Positions 15,859-23,721 of a stretch of 24,959 nt of DNA are shown in pieces. Below the pieces are notes generated by a model. The model worked only from the letters and a program-made list of their open reading frames with translations, was not told the DNA's origin and ran no database searches. Source of the DNA: J089 sp964535735. GTDB taxonomy: Bacteria; Fidelibacterota; Marinisomatia; Marinisomatales; J089. How positions within the stretch are numbered: position 1 is the stretch's first letter; the number at the start of each line of letters is the position of its first letter. Location: the NCBI GenBank assembly GCA_964535735.1, contig CAZHTM010000032.1:1-24959 (forward strand), in the 5' to 3' direction. Both the position numbers and the translations under genes were made by a program.

Positions 15859-18702
15859 ATGAAACACCGTGATTACACCACCGATGCTTTTTTACCCCGT
15901 CATTTAGGACCCAGCTCCGCCGAGATCGCTCAGATGCTAAAAGAACTGGGGTTTGATACTCTGGATGACTTCATTGCCACAGCCGTCCCAGAGGTGATCC
16001 GAACCCGGACACCATTGAACGGTCCAGAACCCCTGGGAGAAGCGGCGCTTTTGGAGACCCTCCGATCCATCGCGATTCAGAATTCCCCCAAGAAATCTCT
16101 GATTGGATGTGGGTATTATGGGACCCACACTCCCACCGTGATTTTGCGGAATATTCTGGAGAACCCCGGATGGTACACCCAGTACACGCCGTATCAGGCG
16201 GAAATTTCCCAGGGTCGTCTGGAGGCGCTGTTGAATTTCCAAACTATGGTGGCAGATCTAACAGGTTTGCCCATTGCCAATGCCTCGCTGTTGGATGAGG
16301 CAACGGCTGCCGCTGAGGCCATGACCATGCTGCATCGCAGCGCAAAAGGAAGCCGGTTTTTGGTGGATTCCCGGGCTCACCCTCAAACCATTGCCGTCCT
16401 GAAAACCCGGGCTATGCCGCAGGGCTTGTCCGTTGAGGTGGACAATCCGGAACAGTTTTCTTTCACCGGAGATGAATTCGGAATTCTACTCCAATATCCA
16501 GCTACCGATGGAGAAATCCGGGATTTCCGAGGCCTTATTGAAACAGCGCATGCGCACGGTGTAAAGGTTGTGATGGCCACGGATTTATTGGCTCTTACCG
16601 TGATTGAATCTCCTGAGACATTGGGCGCGGATGTGGCGGTGGGATCGTCCCAGCGGTTTGGTATTCCCATGGGATATGGGGGACCCCATGCAGCGTTTAT
16701 GTCGGTTACGGAAGCTTTCAAGCGCAAAATTCCAGGGCGAATTATCGGCGTTTCCGTAGATCGCCATGGGAACCGGGCGTATCGCATGGCTCTCCAGGCT
16801 CGCGAGCAGCATATCCGTCGGGATAAAGCCACGTCCAATATTTGTACCGCCCAGGTGCTTTTGGCCATCATGGCGGGGATGTATGCCGTGTGGCACGGTC
16901 CCGAAGGACTAAAGGCCATTGCCCGGAAGGTTTGGTCAATGACGCGACACCTTGCGGACCGTTTGGAAAGAGCCGGTTTTACGCTGGATCATCGGGATGT
17001 CTTCGATACGTTGCGTCTCCGGAAAGACGGACTGGATATATCGGCGTTAAAAACCCGGTCCGAAGCCGCTGGTTTCAATTTTCGATACTACGATGACGAG
17101 TCCGTGGGCCTGTCTCTGGATGAAACAGTCACAGAAGCCGATCTTGTCGAAATTATCGCCTGTTTTACGGGAGAACGTTCTGTCCAGGAAACCGTGAACA
17201 TTCAAGACTATGACGGTGTGCTACGTCGTAATGATGAATTCTTAACCCATCCGGTGTTTCATTCCTGTCATTCCGAAACCCAAATGCTACGGTATCTTCA
17301 CAAGCTGGAACAGCGGGACCTGTCCCTGAATACCAGCATGATTTCCCTGGGGTCCTGCACCATGAAATTAAACGGGACCACCGAAATGATACCTGTGACC
17401 TGGCCGGAATTTGCCACTCTGCATCCCTTTGTGCCAGCGGACCAGGCGAAGGGCTACCAGCGGATTTTCCAGGATTTAAAACGCTGGCTCGCTGATATCA
17501 CCGGTCTCCCGGGCGTGTCTCTGCAACCCAATTCCGGTGCCCAAGGTGAATACACGGGACTGATGGTCATTCGGGAATATCATCGCCGCCGTCATCAGGA
17601 TCACCGCACGGTTTGCCTAATTCCTGCCTCTGCTCATGGGACCAATCCTGCCAGTGCGGTCATGGCCGGGTTTAAGGTTGTGGTGGTGGCCTGCGACGAT
17701 CAGGGCAATATTGATGTGGACGACTTGAAAGCCAAGGCGGAAACGCATTCCGATTCATTGGGCGCTTTGATGGTGACCTATCCGTCCACGCATGGTGTGT
17801 TTGAAGAAGCTATCCGCATGATCTGTGACACCATCCATCACCACGGCGGGTTAGTATACATGGATGGAGCTAATCTGAATGCCATGGTGGGGCTTTCTCG
17901 CCCTGGTGAAATCGGCGCAGATGTGATTCATGTGAATCTGCACAAAACGTTTGCTATCCCTCACGGCGGGGGCGGTCCAGGTATGGGTCCTATATGTTGT
18001 TCAGAGGAATTGACCCCTTACCTGCCCGGTCATCCCCTGGTGGCGGTGGGCGGGACTGACGCCATCACCGCCGTCTCGGCAGCCCCGTGGGGCAGCGCCA
18101 ATATTTTACTCATTTCCTGGGCGTATATGCATCTCCTTGGTGGTAACGGAATGACGGAAGCCAGTAAAATCGCCATCCTGAATGCCAATTATATGGCCCA
18201 CCGATTGTCAGCGCATTTTCCCGTTCTGTATCGCGGAACGAACGGATATGTGGCGCATGAATTCATCCTGGACCTGCGGCCTTTGAAGAAAACTACCGGA
18301 ATTGGTGAAGAAGATGTGGCCAAACGACTCATGGATTATGGATTTCATGCGCCCACCATGTCATTTCCGGTGCACGGCACCTTGATGATTGAACCCACCG
18401 AAAGTGAAGATCTGGCGGAACTGGACCGATTGGTGACCGCTTTGGTATCCATAAAGAACGAAATGGAAGCGGTAGCTTCTGGTGAATTTGATCCTCAGGA
18501 CAACCCCCTGACCATGGCGCCTCATACTGCCAGAGAAGTGGCCTCCGATACCTGGGAACACCCTTATTCCAGGGAAATAGCAGCCTATCCCGCTCCCTGG
18601 ACCCATGAGGCAAAGTTCTGGCCCACGGTGGGGCGGATAGATAATGCCTATGGCGATCGGAATTTGATGTGTACCTGTCCCTCTCCAGATGAGTATATCT
18701 AA
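15859..18702 (+). CDS. gcvP: Glycine dehydrogenase (decarboxylating), P-protein of the glycine cleavage system
   Basis: GcvP decarboxylates glycine with pyridoxal phosphate and passes the aminomethyl group to the lipoyl H-protein. The 947 residues form the single-chain (fused alpha-beta) type, matching E. coli (957). The N-terminal half shows FLPRHLGPSSAEIAQML, GYYGTHTP and YTQYTPYQAEISQGRLEALLNFQ. The C-terminal half carries the cofactor site HVNLHKTFAIPHGGGGPG with Lys696, after SAHGTNPASA. The start has no strong ribosome site, but the N-terminus is at the conserved place. A small palindrome ACAAT-CTAA-ATTGT (15838-15851) lies just before it; no glycine riboswitch is visible. It is divergent from lexA. 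gcvT and gcvH are not in the window. The ygbA-like gene overlaps its end by 14 bp. Confidence 0.98.
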   Translation: MKHRDYTTDAFLPRHLGPSSAEIAQMLKELGFDTLDDFIATAVPEVIRTRTPLNGPEPLGEAALLETLRSIAIQNSPKKSLIGCGYYGTHTPTVILRNILENPGWYTQYTPYQAEISQGRLEALLNFQTMVADLTGLPIANASLLDEATAAAEAMTMLHRSAKGSRFLVDSRAHPQTIAVLKTRAMPQGLSVEVDNPEQFSFTGDEFGILLQYPATDGEIRDFRGLIETAHAHGVKVVMATDLLALTVIESPETLGADVAVGSSQRFGIPMGYGGPHAAFMSVTEAFKRKIPGRIIGVSVDRHGNRAYRMALQAREQHIRRDKATSNICTAQVLLAIMAGMYAVWHGPEGLKAIARKVWSMTRHLADRLERAGFTLDHRDVFDTLRLRKDGLDISALKTRSEAAGFNFRYYDDESVGLSLDETVTEADLVEIIACFTGERSVQETVNIQDYDGVLRRNDEFLTHPVFHSCHSETQMLRYLHKLEQRDLSLNTSMISLGSCTMKLNGTTEMIPVTWPEFATLHPFVPADQAKGYQRIFQDLKRWLADITGLPGVSLQPNSGAQGEYTGLMVIREYHRRRHQDHRTVCLIPASAHGTNPASAVMAGFKVVVVACDDQGNIDVDDLKAKAETHSDSLGALMVTYPSTHGVFEEAIRMICDTIHHHGGLVYMDGANLNAMVGLSRPGEIGADVIHVNLHKTFAIPHGGGGPGMGPICCSEELTPYLPGHPLVAVGGTDAITAVSAAPWGSANILLISWAYMHLLGGNGMTEASKIAILNANYMAHRLSAHFPVLYRGTNGYVAHEFILDLRPLKKTTGIGEEDVAKRLMDYGFHAPTMSFPVHGTLMIEPTESEDLAELDRLVTALVSIKNEMEAVASGEFDPQDNPLTMAPHTAREVASDTWEHPYSREIAAYPAPWTHEAKFWPTVGRIDNAYGDRNLMCTCPSPDEYI

Positions 18703-19096
18703 AATAAAAAACCGGGACAGGATTTTTGAAGATCGACGCCTGCGTCGGGAACGGAAAACCGTGGAAACGATGGTACGGATGTACTGCCGGGATCATCATG
18801 GTACGGAGGACCTCTGTCCGGATTGTGAATCCTTGTTTACCTATACCCAACAACGCTTGGACTACTGTCCGTTTCAATCGGGAAAAACCACCTGTGCCCT
18901 TTGTCCCGTGCATTGCTACAAACCGGCGATGAAGACCAAAATTCAGGACGTTATGCGGTATTCCGGTCCACGGATGGCCATCCGCCATCCTATCATGGCA
19001 CTTTGGCATTGGTTCGACAGTTTCCGAAAACAACCGTTAGTGAATGATTCCCAAAAACAACCGCGTGAGATGAGAGCGATCAAGATTCGGAAATAA
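18689..19096 (+). CDS. ygbA: YgbA-family protein (nitrous oxide-stimulated promoter family)
   Basis: The 135 residues match the small YgbA family, known in enterobacteria as a gene induced by nitric oxide through NsrR; its biochemical role is not settled. Conserved parts seen here are RRERKTVETMVRMYCRDHH (about 19-37), LCPDCESLFTYTQQRLDYCPF (about 42-62) cut by two CxxC-like pairs, TTCALCPVHCYKP (about 67-78), and MRYSGPRMAIRHPIMALWH. Seven cysteines (33, 43, 46, 60, 69, 72, 76) suggest metal or iron-sulfur binding, an inference. The ATG lies inside the last codons of gcvP in another frame, so the two are probably translationally coupled. The tail after about residue 113 is basic and unlike the core. 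No NsrR-like site is recognised, since no own promoter is obvious. Confidence 0.9.
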   Translation: MSISKIKNRDRIFEDRRLRRERKTVETMVRMYCRDHHGTEDLCPDCESLFTYTQQRLDYCPFQSGKTTCALCPVHCYKPAMKTKIQDVMRYSGPRMAIRHPIMALWHWFDSFRKQPLVNDSQKQPREMRAIKIRK

Positions 19097-19126
19097 CGGC
19101 AATGGAATCATTGGATAGTCATGGCA

Positions 19127-19192
19127 TTAAAGGGACACTCGCAGTGCGGACTATAATCTTGACTTGTGGGAAAGACTTCGAATCCCCTTTAA
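19127..19192. repeat. Long-range inverted repeat between ygbA-like and small secreted-protein genes
   Basis: TTAAAGGG (19127-19134) pairs perfectly with CCCTTTAA (19185-19192), enclosing 50 bases that include a small CACT-CGC-AGTG hairpin and a TATAAT (19152-19157). It has some look of a closed structured RNA, but the inside does not fold into a tRNA and matches no riboswitch I recognise. Confidence 0.3.
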
Positions 19193-19249
19193 AAGGAATA
19201 TCATACTGGTTGACTGGAACTTTTAGAGTTTCATTCGTAAAATAAATTT

Positions 19250-19603
19250 ATGATTCGCAAAATCATATCGGTCTTTTCGATCCTCCTCTTCATTGGTTTG
19301 TCGATTGTACCCTTTATTCACAATGATGAAGAATGTGATTTACAGTGTTGCAATGTGTCTCTTGAAGAAGAGTGTTCCAGGGATGCCACCGGATGTCCCA
19401 TGTCGTTATCGGAAGGAAACACGATTCTGATTTTTCCCCTGGTTTCAGCTCCGTTAACCAAATATAATCCCGTTGACCACACCCCAATTATTCCCTATTC
19501 CGGCATCGAGAAGGCTCCGATTGCGTTAACCTTTGAATTATTGCATACCGATGAGACAGAAATACAGCCTCCCATCGATCATCTGACCCCACTTCGTATT
19601 TAG
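19250..19603 (+). CDS. Small cysteine-rich secreted protein, function unknown
   Basis: I do not recognise this 117-residue protein with confidence. It starts with a clear signal peptide or membrane anchor (residues 1-23, MIRKIISVFSILLFIGLSIV), followed by a cysteine cluster: ECDLQCC (28-34), then further Cys near 42 and 49 (EECSRDATGCPM). The rest is hydrophilic with several prolines and ends QPPIDHLTPLRI. The CC pair and late PP recall the small exported HYC_CC_PP proteins of Bacteroidota, a tentative resemblance only. It lies 123 bp upstream of ccmF in the same direction, but the likely terminator hairpin after its stop argues for separate transcription. No strong ribosome site is seen. Cysteines next to cytochrome maturation genes hint at copper, heme or thiol chemistry outside the membrane, which is speculation. 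Confidence 0.55.
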   Translation: MIRKIISVFSILLFIGLSIVPFIHNDEECDLQCCNVSLEEECSRDATGCPMSLSEGNTILIFPLVSAPLTKYNPVDHTPIIPYSGIEKAPIALTFELLHTDETEIQPPIDHLTPLRI

Positions 19604-19626
19604 ACTACTTGAACTCCAGTTCATAG

Positions 19627-19657
19627 CGAATGTCGGTTTATCGACGTTCGTTCCTTT
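19627..19657 (+). terminator. Probable terminator after the small secreted-protein gene
   Basis: CGAATGTCG (19627-19635) and CGACGTTCG (19642-19650) form a 9-bp stem with one G-U pair and a 6-base loop, followed by TTCCTTT. It begins 23 bp after the stop codon. The T tract is interrupted, so efficiency is uncertain. Confidence 0.45.
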
Positions 19658-19658
19658 C

Positions 19659-19684
19659 GGGTAATTACCCCCTGTGGTAGTACC
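19659..19684. promoter_or_regulatory. Paired palindromes upstream of ccmF
   Basis: A perfect 12-bp palindrome GGGTAATTACCC (19659-19670) is followed by a related GGTA-G-TACC (19676-19684), with centres about 15.5 bp apart. They sit 43-68 bp before the ccmF start, where an operator for the Ccm operon would be expected. The regulator is unknown. Confidence 0.4.
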
Positions 19685-19714
19685 CAGTTTCCCAGTACAC
19701 GATTATTGATAATG

Positions 19715-19720
19715 AAGGAG
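19715..19720 (+). promoter_or_regulatory. Ribosome-binding site fixing the ccmF start
   Basis: AAGGAG lies six bases before a GTG at 19727. In-frame TTG (19706) and ATG (19712) codons lie upstream of or overlap this site and have no ribosome site of their own, so GTG is the likely start. Confidence 0.65.
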
Positions 19721-19726
19721 TTTCAA

Positions 19727-21724
19727 GTGATTTTCTTAGCAACTAATCTTCAGGTTTTTGGCTTCATTCTTGCCGGATATGGTGCCTGGACAGCTTTCAT
19801 GTCCGGTAAATGGAAAAAGGAAAATATGTTGGCAAGTGTGGAGCGGAGTGTTTTTGCCCTATTTATTATCGCGTCCATCCTGATTGGTTTTCTACTTTAT
19901 GCTTTTGTTACCCATGATTTTTCAATTGCGTATGTGGCATCGTATTCCAATCGCACCCTGCCACTGTTTTATACGATTTCAGCATTGTGGGCAGGACAAT
20001 CCGGTTCACTATTACTATGGACTTGGTTATTAACCGTTTTTGCGTCGCTGGTTGTATGGCAGAATAAAACCAGAAATCGTGATTTAATGCCGTTTGTTTT
20101 AGGCGTCTTATTGACAACGATATTCTTTTTCTTTGGTTTATTGGTTTATGCCACCAATCCGTTTGAACTATTGTCCAGGCCGGTGGCTGATGGGAATGGT
20201 TTAAATCCAATGCTGCAGAATCCCGGGATGGTTATTCATCCTCCCACGCTGTTCCTCGGTTACGTGGGGTTTACCATACCCTTTGCTTTTGCTATTGCGG
20301 CATTAATGCGAAAACGGGTTGACGCGCAATGGATTCACACGATTCGCCGCTGGACGGTTTTTTCCTGGCTGTTTCTGACGCTGGGAAATCTATTCGGCGC
20401 TAAATGGGCTTACGTGGAACTTGGTTGGGGAGGTTACTGGGCCTGGGATCCGGTGGAAAATGCCTCATTGATGCCCTGGCTCACATCCACTGCTTTCCTC
20501 CATTCAGTTATGATCCAGGAACGCCGAGGGATGCTGAAAGTGTGGAATATCGTCCTCATTATTCTGACGTTTGTTCTTACCATTTTCGGAACGTTTATCA
20601 CCCGCAGCGGCATCATCAGTTCGGTACATTCTTTCGGCGTGTCTAACCTTGGGCCCCTGTTTCTGGTGTTTCTTGGTGTTACGCTGATATTTTCTATCGG
20701 ATTACTTATCCGGCGTCTTCCGCTCCTGAAGAGCGAATACGAACTGGATGCTTTCCTATCCCGGGAGTCCAGCTTTTTCTTCAATAATCTTATTCTGGTG
20801 AGCATTGCCTTCGCGGTGTTCTGGGGAACGCTTTTCCCCATCATTTCTGAAGCGGTTCGAGGAGTGAAAATCACGGTGGGACCACCGTTTTTCAACCAGG
20901 TGAATATCCCAATGGGACTGATTTTATTAGCATTGACGGGAATTTGTCCCCTTATTGGATGGAGAAAAACCACCCCTCGCGCCCTGCGGCGTAACTTCCT
21001 AGTACCGTTGTTATTGAGCGTCCTCGTTGGAATAATACTGTTCATAGCCGGGATTCGCACGCTCTATCCATTGTTGTCGTTTACCTTGTCTTTCTTTGTG
21101 CTGATGACCATCATGGTGGAGTTTAATCGTGGGGCGAAAGCCCGCGCACGAAAAACGCATACAAGCTATCTCCCGGCACTGTGGAATTTGACAATGCGCA
21201 ACAAGCGAAGATATGGGGGCTACATCGTTCATTTGGGTGTCGTCATGATTTTTGTGGGGATTACCGGATCCAGCGCTTTTCAACAGGAAAAGGAAGCGGT
21301 CTTAACCCCTGGGGAATCGCTCCAGATCGGAGATTATAAAATTCTTTATCGTGGTTTGGAGGATCAGTCCACCGACCATGCCGCAATCGTCGCGGCGGCG
21401 ATGCAAGTCGAAAAAGCAGGTATTCCCCTGGGAGTGATGTATCCTTCAAAACAATTGTTTAAGAATCATGAACCAGTATCGGAAGTGGCGATTCGACAGA
21501 CCTTAAAGGAGGATCTATATCTGATTTTTTCTAGCTGGGACGCTGAGGAAAGGGCAAGTTTGAAAGTACTGGTGAATCCTCTAGTGGCCTGGATCTGGAT
21601 CGGCGGAATGGTAATGATCGTCGGCACGTTGATCGCCCTGGGGCCCAGTAAAATCAAGACCCAGCGGATACTCAGGGAACGTGAAATGGTTCTACGGCCG
21701 GTAAAAGAAAAGGAGGCAGTGTAA
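19727..21724 (+). CDS. ccmF: Cytochrome c maturation heme lyase subunit CcmF
   Basis: CcmF is the multi-pass membrane protein that, with CcmH, ligates heme to the CxxCH motif of apocytochromes on the outer face of the membrane. From the GTG start it has 665 residues with some 14 hydrophobic segments. The tryptophan-rich heme-handling WWD signature WGGYWAWDPVENASLMPW lies near residue 234, and conserved GQSGSLLLW, PPTLFLGYVGF and TFITRSGIISSVHSF are also present. A large periplasmic domain follows near the end (about 515-620, with GESLQIGDYKI), then a last membrane helix. CcmF is distinguished from the related CcmC and CcsA by its length and this domain. The next gene starts one base after its stop. 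No ccmE, ccmC, ccmA or ccmB is in the window, so the rest of the system lies elsewhere. Confidence 0.95.
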   Translation: MIFLATNLQVFGFILAGYGAWTAFMSGKWKKENMLASVERSVFALFIIASILIGFLLYAFVTHDFSIAYVASYSNRTLPLFYTISALWAGQSGSLLLWTWLLTVFASLVVWQNKTRNRDLMPFVLGVLLTTIFFFFGLLVYATNPFELLSRPVADGNGLNPMLQNPGMVIHPPTLFLGYVGFTIPFAFAIAALMRKRVDAQWIHTIRRWTVFSWLFLTLGNLFGAKWAYVELGWGGYWAWDPVENASLMPWLTSTAFLHSVMIQERRGMLKVWNIVLIILTFVLTIFGTFITRSGIISSVHSFGVSNLGPLFLVFLGVTLIFSIGLLIRRLPLLKSEYELDAFLSRESSFFFNNLILVSIAFAVFWGTLFPIISEAVRGVKITVGPPFFNQVNIPMGLILLALTGICPLIGWRKTTPRALRRNFLVPLLLSVLVGIILFIAGIRTLYPLLSFTLSFFVLMTIMVEFNRGAKARARKTHTSYLPALWNLTMRNKRRYGGYIVHLGVVMIFVGITGSSAFQQEKEAVLTPGESLQIGDYKILYRGLEDQSTDHAAIVAAAMQVEKAGIPLGVMYPSKQLFKNHEPVSEVAIRQTLKEDLYLIFSSWDAEERASLKVLVNPLVAWIWIGGMVMIVGTLIALGPSKIKTQRILREREMVLRPVKEKEAV

Positions 21725-21725
21725 A

Positions 21726-22202
21726 ATGTCTATTCAGGTAAAAAAACTAAGCGTTGCCTTTTTACTCATGATGGTTCCCCTCTTGGCACAAGTCCCGGCT
21801 GACCTGAATGAAATCAAAAGAAGTTTGATTTGCAGTTGTGATTGCAACATGACGGTGGCGGCTTGCGAAGGCGCCATGTCATGCGGAACCGCTAAAAAGC
21901 TGAATTCGGAAGCCATAGCATACATTGAACAAGGAATGAGCAAGGATGAGATCCTGGATACTTTTGTTCGCCGCTATGGCGAACAAATATTGGCGGCGCC
22001 AACCAAAAAGGGATTTAATCTGGTGGCTTGGATTCTACCCTTTGCGGTACTTGGTACGATTGGGATCGGAATCGTGATCCTTATTCGTAAGTGGGTGGAA
22101 AAACCCAGTGCAACCCAAGAAGTATTCCAAGAAAAGGTAGGTAGTGATATTGATAGAAAATATGAGCAACGATTGGATGAAGTACTACGGGAGATGGAAT
22201 AA
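21726..22202 (+). CDS. ccmH: CcmH-like apocytochrome thiol reductant with a CSCDC site
   Basis: The 158 residues have the CcmH layout: signal peptide (about 1-21), a short three-helix periplasmic domain, one membrane helix (about 98-119) and a short cytoplasmic tail. CcmH normally reduces apocytochrome cysteines through an LRCxxC motif. Here the site reads LICSCDC (Cys36, 38, 40) with further Cys47 and Cys53, so a CxC pair or a three-cysteine cluster replaces CxxC. The family segments SEAIAYIEQGMSKDEILDTFVRRYGEQILAAP match CcmH closely, apart from length-neutral substitutions. An AGGAGG ribosome site lies 10 bases before the ATG, inside the end of ccmF. The C-terminal TPR part seen in some fused CcmH proteins is absent; the next gene may supply part of that role. 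Confidence 0.9.
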   Translation: MSIQVKKLSVAFLLMMVPLLAQVPADLNEIKRSLICSCDCNMTVAACEGAMSCGTAKKLNSEAIAYIEQGMSKDEILDTFVRRYGEQILAAPTKKGFNLVAWILPFAVLGTIGIGIVILIRKWVEKPSATQEVFQEKVGSDIDRKYEQRLDEVLREME

Positions 22203-22253
22203 GATCTTCAAAGTGTCACCCAAAAACAAAGGTTTATAAAAGAGGATAATACA

Positions 22254-22682
22254 ATGGATTTATTCATTTTCATCACCCTGGTCATATTGATCACGGTTTA
22301 TGTCGGATGGCCCTATCGATCCAATATCAAAGAGTCTGGGCTTAAGAACATGAATGGTTTAGCAGACAGAGGAGTATTGAAAGAATTGCGGGAGTCACGG
22401 GATGCCCTTCTGAATGCCATTAAAGACATTGAATTCGACTACGAGATAGGCAAGTTATCCGAAGAAGACTTCAATGAAATGAAGTCAAAATATCGTTGGA
22501 AAACCATTGAATTAATGAAATCGATAGATCGACTTGAGGGTGAAGATGGGCACAATAACGATAATCATCCTTCTCAATCGATCGGTGAAGTTTGTCCGGT
22601 CTGTGCCACGGCGAAGGATGCGTATGATCGGTTTTGTCGAAATTGCGGTAACCAATTTCAAACACCTTCTGAAGAATTGTAA
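22254..22682 (+). CDS. CcmI-like membrane coiled-coil protein with C-terminal zinc ribbon
   Basis: The 142-residue protein has an N-terminal membrane helix (about 3-19), then a charged coiled coil at about 41-95. The stretch AIKDIEFDYEIGKLSEEDF (55-73) strongly recalls the N-terminal region of CcmI, the apocytochrome chaperone, which carries the same 'DY..GKLSEEDY' pattern. In place of CcmI's TPR domain it ends in a zinc ribbon, CPVC at 114-117 and CRNC at 128-131. It follows ccmH by 51 bp, with a GAGG ribosome site, in the place where ccmI often lies. A role in holding apocytochrome or bridging to the heme lyase is inferred from position and the N-terminal match; the zinc ribbon faces the cytoplasm if the helix is a signal anchor with C-terminus inside. 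Confidence 0.75.
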   Translation: MDLFIFITLVILITVYVGWPYRSNIKESGLKNMNGLADRGVLKELRESRDALLNAIKDIEFDYEIGKLSEEDFNEMKSKYRWKTIELMKSIDRLEGEDGHNNDNHPSQSIGEVCPVCATAKDAYDRFCRNCGNQFQTPSEEL

Positions 22683-22698
22683 AAAGGGGGGAGTAATC

Positions 22699-23721
22699 AT
22701 GAAACAACTACAGAAAATCTTATTTGCTTTGTTGACGATCTCCATCGCCCTGGCGAATCAAGGAGGTGAGGAAAACGGCCGGGTTTTCGGCACCGTGTTG
22801 AACGGCAGCCGGGATAATATGCCGGTACCGGAACAAGAAGTGATGCTGCAAAAATATGTGCAAGGACAAAAAGTGGAGTCCTTTCAAATGCACTCGGTGA
22901 CGAATGCTGCCGGTCAGTATTCTTTTGACGGATTGGGAACCGGAGAGAACATCACTTATTATCCAACCACCGTATTTTACGATATTGAGTATGGTGGTCG
23001 GATTGTCCAATTGACCGCCGATGCTCTTCAGCAGGAAAGCGAAGTCGTTGTTTTCGAGACTACCGGACTCGATACGGCCATCACGGTATCGATGCATCAC
23101 GTGATTATTGAACCGGGAATGGGCAATCTGAACGTCCGGGAAGTTCTGTATTTCACGAATCATAGCACCTATTCATTCGTGGGGACTGATCGGTTATCGG
23201 GAGATAAGAAGAAAGTACTGGAGCTCGAAACACATCCAGCCGCCACCGAGGTAGAGCTTGGTGGTGATTTGATGAGTTGTTGCGCTATCCGGCAGGAAAA
23301 TAAAATTTTTGACACCATGGAGTTCCAACCCGGGACGCGAAGTGTTGTTTTATCGTATATCGTTCCCTATCAGGGCGATCGGATTACCTGGGAAAAGTCA
23401 ATTTATTACCCTACGGATAATTTTGATGTTTTTCTGGTGGATGGTATGCTGAATGGGTTTTCCGTTCGCGGGGCTCCCGGAAACAGAAATCCGATATCGG
23501 TGGACGTGGGGAAACCGGAACCCTTCCAAATTCATGACAGGTCTTTTAACCGTTATCAGGTAAAGAATTTGACAGCGGGTGATACTGTCGAACTTGCGAT
23601 TGTGGATTTACCGAAAGAACCAACACAGTACAAATTGTGGGCACCGGTGATTTTGATTCTAATCATTTTTGTAGTATATATCGTTAATTACAAAGGAGGG
23701 TCTTACCATTATCAAAATTGA
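22699..23721 (+). CDS. Membrane-anchored exported protein with carboxypeptidase-regulatory-like domain, Ccm operon member
   Basis: I do not know a named family for this 340-residue protein. It has a signal peptide (1-19), a beta-sandwich resembling the carboxypeptidase-regulatory or CNA-B type (about 25-120: GRVFGTVLNGSRD, TNAAGQYSFDGLGTG), a second beta-rich region (about 130-305), and one membrane helix near the C-terminus (about 316-331). A CC pair occurs near residue 197 (SCCAIRQ). The ATG at 22699 is used because GGGGGG-AG lies just upstream and a clean signal sequence follows; an open frame continues upstream but only over the preceding gene. It begins 16 bp after that gene, so it belongs to the Ccm operon. 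Its topology (domains outside, short tail inside) would suit help with heme or apocytochrome delivery, a guess from context. Confidence 0.8.
   Translation: MKQLQKILFALLTISIALANQGGEENGRVFGTVLNGSRDNMPVPEQEVMLQKYVQGQKVESFQMHSVTNAAGQYSFDGLGTGENITYYPTTVFYDIEYGGRIVQLTADALQQESEVVVFETTGLDTAITVSMHHVIIEPGMGNLNVREVLYFTNHSTYSFVGTDRLSGDKKKVLELETHPAATEVELGGDLMSCCAIRQENKIFDTMEFQPGTRSVVLSYIVPYQGDRITWEKSIYYPTDNFDVFLVDGMLNGFSVRGAPGNRNPISVDVGKPEPFQIHDRSFNRYQVKNLTAGDTVELAIVDLPKEPTQYKLWAPVILILIIFVVYIVNYKGGSYHYQN

Noticed and set aside
19128..19191. tRNA-like look (7-bp end stem plus TTCGAATCC)
   Set aside because: The span is only 64 bases, the TTCGAATCC is not flanked by a pairing T stem, and no D or anticodon arm forms.
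22534..22698. N-terminal extension of the exported Ccm-operon protein
   Set aside because: It overlaps the zinc-ribbon gene in another frame; the ATG at 22699 has a strong ribosome site and a clean signal peptide.
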